From Flavobacteriaceae bacterium (lineage in GTDB: Bacteria; Bacteroidota; Bacteroidia; Flavobacteriales; Flavobacteriaceae): a stretch of DNA of 64,000 bases. The first letter of the stretch is position 1. Each line of letters starts with the position of its first letter. Location: assembly GCA_024640565.1 (NCBI GenBank), contig JAHEET010000006.1, positions 209,967 to 273,966 on the forward strand, read 5' to 3'. Made by a program: the position numbers and the translations under genes. The notes below the pieces were generated by a model, which was given only the letters and a program-made list of their open reading frames with translations, ran no database searches and was not told the origin of the DNA. Below are positions 35,961-44,647 of the stretch, in pieces.

Positions 35961-37027
35961 TAGTTTGAGATTCCTCCCGTAAGACTTAATACGGTTACTG
36001 CTGGATATCTTTTCTTGATCATTTTTGTGGCTTGGTAACTATTCAATCCACGTTGACACACCATCACATATGTTTTACTAAAATCAATATTTATTTTTTG
36101 AACATCAAAATCAGTGATCGGAATTGTTTGATGCACTTTAAATGGTAATTCTAAATGGGATTTTACTGCTATAATTTCAATGTCTTTAGAATGCAATCTC
36201 TCTCTTAAGGCGGTCGGCGAAATTTGTAAATCTACTCGTTGAGTAGCACAAAGAGGATCCGAGTAAGACTGTGAATTAAACAACTTCAAAATTTCCGTTT
36301 TCAAAACACTCGGTAACAATCTCATTTTTAACTGTGTGTTTTCAAGCGAATTGTAGATCAGCAATCTATTAATTAAAGGACTTCCAATACCAGTTACCAA
36401 TTTCAGAACTTCATTTACTTGTTGTGTAGCAATCATACCAACAATTCCATTCAATGTCCCAGCTGCTTCGCAATTAGGAATGTCGGTTGCCATTTCTGGA
36501 AATGCATCCCTTAAATTTGCTGAATAACTTCCATCTTTTTGTGGCATATTAAAAGTGGCTACATAACCATCAAACTTATATAAAGAGCCGTATACCAAGG
36601 GTTTATTTTTTAAAACACACGCGTCGTTTAGTAAATATTTTGTAGGAAGCGAATCGGTTGCGTCTACTACAATATCAACCTGCCCTATTAATTCAAAAAC
36701 AGTTTCTTTGGTAACTTTTTCATTGGTGAATGTCACTGCTGTAAAGGGTGCTCTCTTTTGTATAAATACGGATAGCACCTCCGCTTTTAATTTTCCAACA
36801 TCATCTACATCATAGAAGACCTGTCTGTGAAGGTTGGTAGGATCTACTGTATCAAAATCTACTAGATGTATTTTTCCGATTCCACTAGCAGCTAAGTAGA
36901 CTGCAATTGGACTTCCTAATCCGCCACAACCTACCACTAAAACAGCAGCGTCTTGCAGTTTTTGTTGTCCAACCTTTCCAAGTTCTGAAAGTGTCGTTTG
37001 GCGTTTAAAAAATTGGTTTTTATCCAT
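35957..37027 (-). CDS. moeB: MoeB/ThiF-family adenylyltransferase with C-terminal rhodanese domain
   Basis: E1-like enzyme that adenylates the C-terminal Gly-Gly of MoaD; the fused rhodanese domain can supply the sulfur. Nucleotide loop VLVVGCGGLGSPIAVYLAAS (about residues 30-49), FDTVDPTNLHRQVFY and DATDSLPTKYLLND, with the conserved cysteine region IPNCEAAGTLNG. The zinc-binding CxxC pairs of E. coli MoeB are not present (the first region reads SYSANLRDAFP). The rhodanese domain (about 265-356) keeps its active-site loop VCQRGLNSYQATKM. The start is the ATG at 37025-37027; it overlaps the mobA end by 8 bases. A role for ThiS cannot be excluded, but the surrounding genes favour MoaD. Confidence 0.88.
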   Translation of the reverse strand: MDKNQFFKRQTTLSELGKVGQQKLQDAAVLVVGCGGLGSPIAVYLAASGIGKIHLVDFDTVDPTNLHRQVFYDVDDVGKLKAEVLSVFIQKRAPFTAVTFTNEKVTKETVFELIGQVDIVVDATDSLPTKYLLNDACVLKNKPLVYGSLYKFDGYVATFNMPQKDGSYSANLRDAFPEMATDIPNCEAAGTLNGIVGMIATQQVNEVLKLVTGIGSPLINRLLIYNSLENTQLKMRLLPSVLKTEILKLFNSQSYSDPLCATQRVDLQISPTALRERLHSKDIEIIAVKSHLELPFKVHQTIPITDFDVQKINIDFSKTYVMVCQRGLNSYQATKMIKKRYPAVTVLSLTGGISNY

Positions 37028-38135
37028 GTTTCGAATTGATTTCTTTCTTTGCTGCTTCAAATGCTTCAGGGGTATTTACATTGAGAATCAAAGACGCGTC
37101 TATTTCAACGATTTCAACATCTGAATTAATCAACATTTTTCGCGGACAGGAATACCCTTGCGCCAAATACTGTAATAGGATTGGATATGCTTTTGGTTCA
37201 TAAATAGTAATCAGCGGCTCTACAAACGCATTCCCTTTGCCTTTAATAGCCGTTGCCACTTTGCTAGGATTTCTTTTTTCTAATAACAACTGAATAACTT
37301 CCTCATTAATAAAAGGAAGATCTATTGCTACTGCGAGCCAAGCTGCATTTGGGTCTTTTTGAAACGCAGAACATATCCCCCCAAAAGGACCCAAGTTTAA
37401 AAATACATCAGAAATTTCACTTTCATTTTCTGAGAAGTCCTGAACGGAAAAATAGGTCTCTATGGTGTGGTTCTCTATTATTTCTTGAACAAACTTTCTT
37501 TGGGGAACTCCGTGATAATCGAGTGTTGATTTATCGGCTCCCATTCGGGTACTTTTTCCCCCAATGAGCACCAAGCCATTTACTGATGGCACTTTCTCTT
37601 GAATCAAATCGTCAAGGTGATTTGCTATTTTAGCCACCTCGTCAATTGTATAACATTTTAGAGTATTAATGTGTGGGTATTTTTCTTCTAAAAAGGAAAA
37701 GAAGCTGCTTTCCTTTTTTAATTTAATCACAAATTCTATACGGTCCAATTGATCCAATCGCTTTAACAATGAGGCCTCTTTCTCTTCGTCTAAAATTAAA
37801 ATTTGCTTTGCTCCCTGGTAATGATTGCCATTGATAAAAACAAAATCATAGTGTGCAAATTGCAAGCGTTGTTCAAACTTATTCACGTTTCCAGAGGTTG
37901 TAATTTGTAGGTTCCCTCCGTGATGAAATGTATATGTAGCAATTTTATTTTTAACAACATTTTGAGCATGAGAGGCGTCGAAATAGGCTAATTTATAATT
38001 GGATAAATGCTCCGAAAGTTTCTGAACCAATTCAGAAATAACTCCGCAATTGGTTCCTAAAATTGAAATTTCATTCGAAGCAAAATGATCGTTCTGCCTT
38101 CTCACTAAATTTGAATGTTTCTGATGTTTAGCCAT
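37020..38135 (-). CDS. mobA: Molybdenum cofactor guanylyltransferase MobA with degenerate MobB-like N-terminal half
   Basis: The C-terminal half (about residues 185-371) is a MobA-type nucleotidyltransferase attaching a nucleotide to molybdenum cofactor: NGLVLIGGKSTRMGADKSTL (the LxGGxSxRMGxDK signature), FLNLGPFGGICSAF and WLAVAIDLPFI. The N-terminal half (about 20-180) looks like a MobB-type P-loop domain that has lost its Walker A: EISILGTNCGVISELVQKL stands where GxxxxGKT/S would be, while the later strands KLAYFDASHA and YDFVFINGNH remain. The protein is twice the length of ordinary MobA. 8-base overlaps with moaC and moeB show tight operon coupling. Confidence 0.88.
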   Translation of the reverse strand: MAKHQKHSNLVRRQNDHFASNEISILGTNCGVISELVQKLSEHLSNYKLAYFDASHAQNVVKNKIATYTFHHGGNLQITTSGNVNKFEQRLQFAHYDFVFINGNHYQGAKQILILDEEKEASLLKRLDQLDRIEFVIKLKKESSFFSFLEEKYPHINTLKCYTIDEVAKIANHLDDLIQEKVPSVNGLVLIGGKSTRMGADKSTLDYHGVPQRKFVQEIIENHTIETYFSVQDFSENESEISDVFLNLGPFGGICSAFQKDPNAAWLAVAIDLPFINEEVIQLLLEKRNPSKVATAIKGKGNAFVEPLITIYEPKAYPILLQYLAQGYSCPRKMLINSDVEIVEIDASLILNVNTPEAFEAAKKEINSKHG

Positions 38136-38604
38136 TTTTAATATCTGATTTTCCGCCTGTTTTTTCCAACAACCTTACTTGCTTAATTTCGATTTCTTGG
38201 GAAATACTTTTGCACATATCATAGATGGTTAAACAAGAAATATTTACGCCAGTTAGTGCTTCCATTTCTACCCCTGTTTTTCCTTCAATCGTTACCTTAC
38301 AAAACACGTCTATTGTTTCTGAATCTACAATTTTAATATCAATATCAACCCCATTAATCAGTAATGGATGACACATCGGAATTAGTTCAGAAGTCTTTTT
38401 TACCCCCTGAATTCCTGCAATAATTGCTGTTTGAAAAACAGGTCCTTTCTTAGTGATTAGTTCATCATTTGTAAATTGAGAAAGTATTTCTTTTCCTAAG
38501 AAAAGGGTTGCCTTTGCAATCGCTGTTCTTTTGGTGGTTTTTTTCGCTGAAACGTCCACCATTTTAGGGTTGTTGTCTTTATTAATGTGTGTAAAATTGC
38601 TCAT
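38128..38604 (-). CDS. moaC: Cyclic pyranopterin monophosphate synthase MoaC
   Basis: Second enzyme of the pathway, working on the product of MoaA. 158 residues; catalytic-site segments are LIPMCHPLLINGVDIDI and GVEMEALTGVNISCLTIYDM with the family KxxD-like end (KSISQEIEIKQVRLLEKTGGKSD in two parts). The start MSNFTHINKDNNPKMVDVS gives the standard MVDVSxK motif. Operon position between moeA and mobA. Confidence 0.96.
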   Translation of the reverse strand: MSNFTHINKDNNPKMVDVSAKKTTKRTAIAKATLFLGKEILSQFTNDELITKKGPVFQTAIIAGIQGVKKTSELIPMCHPLLINGVDIDIKIVDSETIDVFCKVTIEGKTGVEMEALTGVNISCLTIYDMCKSISQEIEIKQVRLLEKTGGKSDIKNG

Positions 38605-38638
38605 AAATTATTGTTTGTAATCTTCTTAAATTTCAGTC

Positions 38639-39862
38639 TCAACGATATCTAATTACCGGAAAAACAGCGCCTTCTTCAAATTCTGTTTGGCCTTGGGGCA
38701 ATTGAATAAATGCATCTGCATGTATCATACTGGCTAAGTCTCCTGAACCATTTCCCAATACCGGGGTTGCCACTAAGTGCCCAAAACGTGTACTCAATTT
38801 GACTTGCAAAAAATAGGTCAGATCTGGTTTAAAGGAAATGGCTGAGGACAAAATTGCCGTTTCTTGTTCAACTTTCATCCCAACAGAATTGTAATACCAA
38901 GGATAAAAATACGCCAAGCAATTTACAAAAGTTGAAATCGGATTCCCCGGAAACCCAAAAACAATGGTGCACTTATTGTTGGGTTGTTTTGCCACCAGAT
39001 CCCTATTTTTCGTGCTTCCAAACCAGAAAGGTTTTCCTGGTCTTTGTGCCACTTTATGAAATAATTTCTCAACGCCTAATTCATCAAACACTTCAGGTAA
39101 AAAATCAAATTTTCCTTTACTTACAGCACCACTAAAAAGCAACACGTCATATTCTTGTAAATAGATTTTAATCTTCGATTTTAAAATTGGTTTGTCATCT
39201 GTAAGATGTGCAGTTTCTGAGGCGATATTCAATTTTTCTAATAAGGAAACCAGCGTAAAAACATTGCTCCGTCTAATTTGGTGTTCTTGTGGAATTTTGC
39301 CAACATCGACCAATTCATCTCCCGTGGAAACAATCATTATTTTTGGCTGCTTTGCAACGTTTACAAACGATTTTCCAACTGTAGCCAATACCCCTATTTC
39401 TGCGGCTGCTATTTTTGTGTTTTTGGCGATTAATAGATCGCCTACTTTTCTGTCTTTTCCTTTTTCATGAATGTTTTGCCCTTTTTGAAGGCTGTCAACA
39501 TGCACTATGGCAATTCCATTTTTTATGGTAATGTCTTCATAGCGAATGACCGTATTGGTGTTGTCTGGCAACACAGACCCTGTCATTACTTCCAAGCAAT
39601 TTTTTGGATCTTGAAGCACCAATCGGGCACTTCCTGCAGCTTGAGTTCCGGCGATTCTAAAACTTCGTTGCCCCTTTTTGAAGGCTGTATAATCTATAGA
39701 AATTCCATCCATAGAAACCCTGTGAAATGGCGGAAAATCTCTATCCGCATAAATAGCTTCTTTTAAAACTCTCCCACCCGATTTTAAAAAGGGAATTTGT
39801 TCCACGCCAAATTCTTGGGTAGTATTCAATACGGCTTGTAATGCGGCGGCTACTGAAATCAT
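38639..39862 (-). CDS. moeA: Molybdopterin molybdenumtransferase MoeA
   Basis: Inserts molybdate into adenylated molybdopterin. 407 residues in the four-domain MoeA layout: FPPFHRVSMDGISID near residue 43, MTGSVLPDNTNTVIRYED near 93, IMIVSTGDELVD near 175, the MoCF-type loop LLFSGAVSKGKFDFLPEV near 245 and FGFPGNPISTFVNCLAYFYP near 305. The usual GGVSxGxxD reads SGAVSKGKFD here. It lies 39 bases after moaA in the same operon. Confidence 0.95.
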   Translation of the reverse strand: MISVAAALQAVLNTTQEFGVEQIPFLKSGGRVLKEAIYADRDFPPFHRVSMDGISIDYTAFKKGQRSFRIAGTQAAGSARLVLQDPKNCLEVMTGSVLPDNTNTVIRYEDITIKNGIAIVHVDSLQKGQNIHEKGKDRKVGDLLIAKNTKIAAAEIGVLATVGKSFVNVAKQPKIMIVSTGDELVDVGKIPQEHQIRRSNVFTLVSLLEKLNIASETAHLTDDKPILKSKIKIYLQEYDVLLFSGAVSKGKFDFLPEVFDELGVEKLFHKVAQRPGKPFWFGSTKNRDLVAKQPNNKCTIVFGFPGNPISTFVNCLAYFYPWYYNSVGMKVEQETAILSSAISFKPDLTYFLQVKLSTRFGHLVATPVLGNGSGDLASMIHADAFIQLPQGQTEFEEGAVFPVIRYR

Positions 39863-39900
39863 TTTAAGTGCGTAATTGTTATATTTTTGTAATCGGTTGT

Positions 39901-40893
39901 CTACCCTCCAATCGTACTCATACTTTCGGATACATCTCCATTTTTTCGGTTTGCTTCGGCTATAAATCCATTTGCTGGCTTGTCTTTGACTAAAGATAAA
40001 AAGAGTTTTTTTAAATCGTCGTTGGAAGCTCCTTTTCTTATGAATTCTCGCAAATCAAAAACACCATCGTCAAACAAACAGTTTTTAAAAGTACCCGTTG
40101 ATGTGATTCTAATTCGATTGCAGTCATTACAAATAGATCGTGTAAACGCTGGAATAATACCAAAAGTTCCACGATGATTTTCTATCGCGTAATTTCTTGA
40201 TGTAGCCGATTTTTCGGATTGAATTTCAGTAACTTTAAACTCGGTTGCTATCTCGTTTAAAATTTTATTAAACGTCCAATTTTCATTCATTTCACGTTGT
40301 CCGTTTCCATTGAATGGCATTTCTTCAATAAACCGAACGGCCAAATTCCTATCTTTCGTCAATCGAACAAAATCTTTAATTTCATCTGTATTAATACCAG
40401 ATTGAACTACAACATTTAATTTAAGATTTAACGTACTTTTTTCTAAAAGTTCCATTGTTTTAAAAACGGCATCAAAAGCATTTCTTCGGGTAATTTCATT
40501 GAATTTATCGGCTTGTAAACTGTCAATACTTAAATTAATATTTTTAACTTTCTCTAGCTTTTCAATGGCAGTAATGTATTTAGAAATCAAAGCCCCGTTT
40601 GTGGTAATATTAATGGCGTCTAACAAGTCATTGTAGGACAGCATTTCTAAAAAACCAATAAAATCTTTACGAACAAAAGGCTCTCCTCCTGTTAAACGAA
40701 CTTTAGTAACTCCCAACTCTGTTAATACGCGAATTAAGCGATACATTTCTTTAAATGTGAGCAATTCTTGCTTGGGAACAATCTCAATACCATGGGCAGG
40801 CATACAGTATTGGCATCGCAAATTACATCGATCTGTAACTGCGAGGCGCACATAGGCGATTTGTCGCCCAAAATTGTCTGTTAATTTGCTCAT
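39901..40893 (-). CDS. moaA: GTP 3',8-cyclase MoaA
   Basis: Radical SAM enzyme for the first step from GTP. The SAM cluster motif is TDRCNLRCQYCMP (CxxxCxxC, about residues 22-30). The C-terminal cluster is CNDCNRIRITSTGTFKNCLF (CxxC...C), and the protein ends with the catalytically needed Gly-Gly (SESMSTIGG). KVRLTGGEPFVRKDF and INLSIDSL are also standard. 330 residues, normal. First gene of the five-gene minus-strand operon moaA-moeA-moaC-mobA-moeB. Confidence 0.97.
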   Translation of the reverse strand: MSKLTDNFGRQIAYVRLAVTDRCNLRCQYCMPAHGIEIVPKQELLTFKEMYRLIRVLTELGVTKVRLTGGEPFVRKDFIGFLEMLSYNDLLDAINITTNGALISKYITAIEKLEKVKNINLSIDSLQADKFNEITRRNAFDAVFKTMELLEKSTLNLKLNVVVQSGINTDEIKDFVRLTKDRNLAVRFIEEMPFNGNGQREMNENWTFNKILNEIATEFKVTEIQSEKSATSRNYAIENHRGTFGIIPAFTRSICNDCNRIRITSTGTFKNCLFDDGVFDLREFIRKGASNDDLKKLFLSLVKDKPANGFIAEANRKNGDVSESMSTIGG

Positions 40894-40927
40894 TGAATTC
40901 GAGAGTTAATACTTTAAAATCGAAATG

Positions 40928-42160
40928 TTATATTTTTTCTTGCACCCATTCTACAATAGATTGCGTTGCTCCCCTATGGTCTTGGATGTATTTTTTATTA
41001 ATTTCTCCTGTTGATGTCCTGTACAAATCATCCTTTCTGAGAACGCGAAGTTGATTTGTAAATTCTTCTTGATTCTCAATAGAAATAACTCCTTTAAGCG
41101 CTACAAGATCCAATGCTTCTTTAAATTTATCATATTTATTTCCAATGACTATTGGTACACCAAAGATAGCAGGTTCTAAGATATTATGTAGTCCTGTTTT
41201 TAAACCACCACCAACGTATGCAGTATCTGCTGCACTATAAATTTTGGTTAGAATACCAATCGTATCGATAATGAAAACCTGGTATTCTTTTAAATTTTTA
41301 GTGGCTTTTTCTGAAAATAGCACTGATTTTTTTTGCAGAGCCTTTTGGAGTGCAACAATAGAATCTTGCTTGATGTTGTGGGGAGCTATTATAAATTTCT
41401 CCTCTTCAGAAGCCACATGATTGATGTAATTGACAAACAAGGCTTCATCTTCTTGCCAAGTACTTCCCGCAACAACCGTATAAGTATTGTCTTTAAATGC
41501 TGTGATAAAATCTTGTGAATTGTCTTGTTTTAAAATTTCAGATACGCGATCAAAGCGAGTATCTCCAACTACAGAAATATTCTCAAACTGAATTGTAGTT
41601 AATAACTGTTTCGAATTTTCATCTTGCACAAAAAAGTGATGAAATGCTTTTAGAGAATTTCGCATAAAACCTCCGTAATACTTGAAGAAGATTTGCTTTT
41701 TTCGAAAAATTCCTGACACTAAAATGGTTGGAATTTCTTTCTTTTTTAATGCATCTAAGAGATTGGGCCAAAACTCATATTTTATGAAAACGGCGAGCGT
41801 TGGATTCACAAGACCCACAAATTTTTTTGCATTAGAGTTACTGTCCAAGGGCAAATAACAAACCACATCTGCTAGATCATACTTCTTTCGAATTTCATAG
41901 CCTGAAGGTGAGAAAAAAGTGATGAGGATTTTATAATCCGGGTATTTCTTTTTTAAAACAGCTATTATGGGTCTTGCTTGTTCAAATTCACCCAGTGAAG
42001 CTGCATGAACCCAAAGTGTTTTTTTGTTTTTTAATGCAGCAATTTTCGAAAAAGTTTGTTTTCTTCCAGCGACAAAAAGTTTTATTTTTTTATTGAAAAC
42101 GGCTGCAATAGGTAAGAATAGCGAGGCTAAGAAAATAATAAAATCATAGAATACCTTCAT
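40928..42160 (-). CDS. waaA: 3-deoxy-D-manno-octulosonic acid transferase
   Basis: Inner-membrane Kdo transferase adding Kdo from CMP-Kdo to lipid A precursor. An N-terminal membrane anchor (about residues 3-20) precedes FVAGRKQTF, then LWVHAASLGEFEQARPIIAV, FSPSGYEIRKKY, FIKYEFWPNLL and the C-terminal CMP-Kdo site SAADTAYVGGGLKTGLHNIL and EPAIFGVPIVIG. I chose the ATG at 42158-42160; the longer frame to 42211 would run into the palindromic terminator after rpmA. About 410 residues, normal. Confidence 0.94.
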   Translation of the reverse strand: MKVFYDFIIFLASLFLPIAAVFNKKIKLFVAGRKQTFSKIAALKNKKTLWVHAASLGEFEQARPIIAVLKKKYPDYKILITFFSPSGYEIRKKYDLADVVCYLPLDSNSNAKKFVGLVNPTLAVFIKYEFWPNLLDALKKKEIPTILVSGIFRKKQIFFKYYGGFMRNSLKAFHHFFVQDENSKQLLTTIQFENISVVGDTRFDRVSEILKQDNSQDFITAFKDNTYTVVAGSTWQEDEALFVNYINHVASEEEKFIIAPHNIKQDSIVALQKALQKKSVLFSEKATKNLKEYQVFIIDTIGILTKIYSAADTAYVGGGLKTGLHNILEPAIFGVPIVIGNKYDKFKEALDLVALKGVISIENQEEFTNQLRVLRKDDLYRTSTGEINKKYIQDHRGATQSIVEWVQEKI

Positions 42161-42196
42161 AAGGGTAAAAATACAAAACGGAATCTTTTTAAACGG

Positions 42197-42230
42197 AAAA
42201 TGCTCAAACAATTAATTGTTTGAGCATTTT
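42197..42230. terminator. Perfect 34-bp palindrome downstream of rpmA
   Basis: Both strands read AAAATGCTCAAACAATTAATTGTTTGAGCATTTT (halves of 17 bases). It follows the rpmA stop by 23 bases and precedes waaA. The hairpin is long but its T-tail is short, so it is either a weak terminator or a 3'-end stabilising structure. Confidence 0.65.
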
Positions 42231-42253
42231 ATAAGTTGGGAACGCTTTATTGA

Positions 42254-42514
42254 CTAAGCTTCAAAAGGTGTAATAGAAACGTAAGATTTGTTGTTTCTTT
42301 TCTTTCTAAACTCAACAACTCCGTCAACTTTTGCATGTAAAGTATGATCCTTACCCATGTAAACGTTTTCTCCTGGATTGTGTGTTGTTCCTCTTTGACG
42401 AACAATAATATTTCCTGCAATTGCAGCTTGTCCTCCAAATATTTTTACTCCTAGACGTTTCGATTCTGATTCTCTACCATTCTTCGAACTACCTACTCCT
42501 TTTTTATGTGCCAT
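42254..42514 (-). CDS. rpmA: 50S ribosomal protein L27
   Basis: bL27, near the peptidyl transferase centre. 86 residues with the standard start [20 protein letters not shown] and [19 protein letters not shown]. There is no N-terminal leader extension of the Firmicutes cleaved type. It follows rplU by 27 bases. Confidence 0.98.
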   Translation of the reverse strand: MAHKKGVGSSKNGRESESKRLGVKIFGGQAAIAGNIIVRQRGTTHNPGENVYMGKDHTLHAKVDGVVEFRKKRNNKSYVSITPFEA

Positions 42515-42541
42515 GATACGATGGTTTTAAAATTGAAATTT

Positions 42542-43045
42542 TTATTTAGTTAAAGCCTCAATTAATTCCGCTTTCTTTAGAGAGGTGTATCCAGTAATAC
42601 CCTTTTCTTTCGCAGCTACTTTTAATTTTGCAACAGTCATAGAACTATAATCTGTTGTCGCTTCTTTTACCTCAGCTTTAGGAGCCGCTTTCTTTTTTGG
42701 AGCCGCTTCTTTTTTTGCTGATTTTTTTGCACCAGATGCAGCAATAGATTCGATCTGAATCTCACTAAATGCTTGTCTGTGTCCATTTTTCTTCTTGTAA
42801 CCTTTTCTACGTTTCTTCTTAAAAACGATCACTTTATCACCTTGTAAGTGAGTTAAGATCTTAGCCGTTACTGTGGCTCCTTCTATAGCTGGGGCGCCAA
42901 TAGTTACGTTTCCTTTGTCTTCAATAAGCATTACATTCTCAAAAGTAACTTCTGATCCTGCTGCTCCTTGTAAACGGTGTACGTATACTTTTTGGTCTTT
43001 TGCAACTTTAAACTGCTGCCCTGCTATCTCTACGATTGCGTACAT
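42542..43045 (-). CDS. rplU: 50S ribosomal protein L21 with C-terminal SAP-like extension
   Basis: bL21. Residues 1-102 are the usual protein (MYAIVEIAGQQFKVAKDQKV, KKKRRKGYKKKNGHRQ). A Lys/Ala/Pro linker (about 105-130) and a C-terminal helix-extension-helix module (about 133-167, SSMTVAKLKVAAKEKGITGY, then SLKKAELIEAL) follow; such HeH/SAP/Rho-N-like folds bind nucleic acids. Ordinary L21 is about 103 residues. The extension is in frame and of similar codon use, so it is a native domain. Confidence 0.95.
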   Translation of the reverse strand: MYAIVEIAGQQFKVAKDQKVYVHRLQGAAGSEVTFENVMLIEDKGNVTIGAPAIEGATVTAKILTHLQGDKVIVFKKKRRKGYKKKNGHRQAFSEIQIESIAASGAKKSAKKEAAPKKKAAPKAEVKEATTDYSSMTVAKLKVAAKEKGITGYTSLKKAELIEALTK

Positions 43046-43104
43046 ACTATTTGTTTTGCGTATTTATACTAATTAGTGTCACTTTCTTGATGAAAATGCG
43101 GGTG

Positions 43105-43112
43105 CAAATATA
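43105..43112 (-). promoter_or_regulatory. -7 box of the rplU-rpmA operon
   Basis: Minus strand TATATTTG, exact TAnnTTTG, 59 bases ahead of the rplU ATG. Confidence 0.6.
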
Positions 43113-43314
43113 CATATTTTTTAGAACTACAATCTCCTAATGACGAAATAATTAAAAGAAAATACTTATAAATAACACGAATTGAAGAAAACTTTGTCTT
43201 TAAATTTTTATTTTTGAGTAAAAATTTAATGGATTTTACAATTTAAATGTAACATTATAGACTAAAAATCGTCTTATTAAATTTAAAGACAAATTAATCA
43301 CTAAACAAGAATCA

Positions 43315-44628
43315 ATGAAAAAAAGTATATTCACTTTTGCTTCAGCTGCTTTCGTTGCATTTTCTATCAATGCACAAAAAGTTGAATTTGAAGAGTACGA
43401 TTTAGACAACGGAATGCATGTCATTTTACACCAAGACAACTCTGCTCCAGTTGTAACAACAGCGGTCATGTATCATGTAGGCGCTAAAGATGAACAACCA
43501 GACAGAACCGGTATGGCACACTTTTTTGAGCACCTACTCTTTGAAGGAACACAAAATATTGGGAAAGGAGAATGGTTTAAACTTGTTTCTTCTAACGGAG
43601 GTAGAAATAATGCAAATACTACTGACGACAGAACTTACTATTATGAAATTTTCCCTTCAAACAAATTAGCATTGGGATTGTGGATGGAATCTGAACGTTT
43701 GTTGCACCCAATTATTGGTCAAGACGGTGTAGATACCCAAAATGAAGTGGTAAAAGAAGAGAAAAGATTGAGAGTTGACAATCAGCCTTATTCTCGTTTT
43801 TTAGAAAATGTAAAAAAGAATATTTTTAAAAAACATCCTTACAAAGGAACCACCATTGGTGAAATGAAACACTTAGATGCGGCAACTTTAGAGGAATTCT
43901 TATCCTTTAATAAAAAATTCTATGTTCCCAACAATGCAACCCTTGTAGTAGCTGGTGATATAAATGTGGATACTACTAAAAGAATGATTCAAGACTATTT
44001 TGGTCCCATCCCCAGGGGTGAAGCCATCGAAAGAATCGTAGTACAAGAAGATCCAATTACCGTTCCTATAAGCGCAAAAGCATACGATCCAAACATTCAA
44101 ATACCTGCAATCATTACAGCCTACAGAACTCCTTCAATGAAAACAAGAGATTCGAGAGTATTGGACATGGTTTCTTCGTATTTGAGTTCTGGAAAAAGCT
44201 CGATCTTGTATAAAAAATTGGTAGACACCAAGAAAATGACACTACAAGTAGGGGCTATCAATTTAAGTCAAGAGGATTATGGAACTTATATCTTGTATGG
44301 TTTACCACAAGGAGAAACACAACTTGCAGATATTGTCAAAGAAATTGATGAAGAGATTGTTAAAATACAAACAGATTTAATTTCTGAAAGAGACTATCAA
44401 AAACTACAAAACAAGTTCGAAAACAATTTTGTTAATTCCAATGCGAGTGTAGAAGGAATTGCAAATTCTTTAGCACGCTATAATGTATTATTTGGAGACA
44501 CCAACTTAATTAATACCGAAATCGACATTTACAGATCGATTACAAAGGAAGAAATTAGAGAAGTTGCTAAAAAATACTTGAATCCAAATCAACGTTTAAC
44601 CTTGGAATATCTTCCAGAGAAAAAATAA
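43315..44628 (+). CDS. M16-family zinc peptidase (active subunit)
   Basis: Secreted or periplasmic pitrilysin-type metalloprotease. Signal peptide (1-19, ending INAQ). The inverted zinc motif HxxEH is in GMAHFFEHLLFEGT (about residues 67-75), with the downstream glutamate ligand in TQNEVVKEEKRLRVDN (about residue 150). 437 residues: two M16 half-domains. It is followed after 19 bases by a second M16 gene lacking the zinc motif; such active/inactive pairs are known in mitochondrial processing peptidase and in bacterial heterodimers. Substrates unknown. Confidence 0.92.
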   Translation: MKKSIFTFASAAFVAFSINAQKVEFEEYDLDNGMHVILHQDNSAPVVTTAVMYHVGAKDEQPDRTGMAHFFEHLLFEGTQNIGKGEWFKLVSSNGGRNNANTTDDRTYYYEIFPSNKLALGLWMESERLLHPIIGQDGVDTQNEVVKEEKRLRVDNQPYSRFLENVKKNIFKKHPYKGTTIGEMKHLDAATLEEFLSFNKKFYVPNNATLVVAGDINVDTTKRMIQDYFGPIPRGEAIERIVVQEDPITVPISAKAYDPNIQIPAIITAYRTPSMKTRDSRVLDMVSSYLSSGKSSILYKKLVDTKKMTLQVGAINLSQEDYGTYILYGLPQGETQLADIVKEIDEEIVKIQTDLISERDYQKLQNKFENNFVNSNASVEGIANSLARYNVLFGDTNLINTEIDIYRSITKEEIREVAKKYLNPNQRLTLEYLPEKK

Positions 44629-44647
44629 ACCAAAAGACAAAACAATT

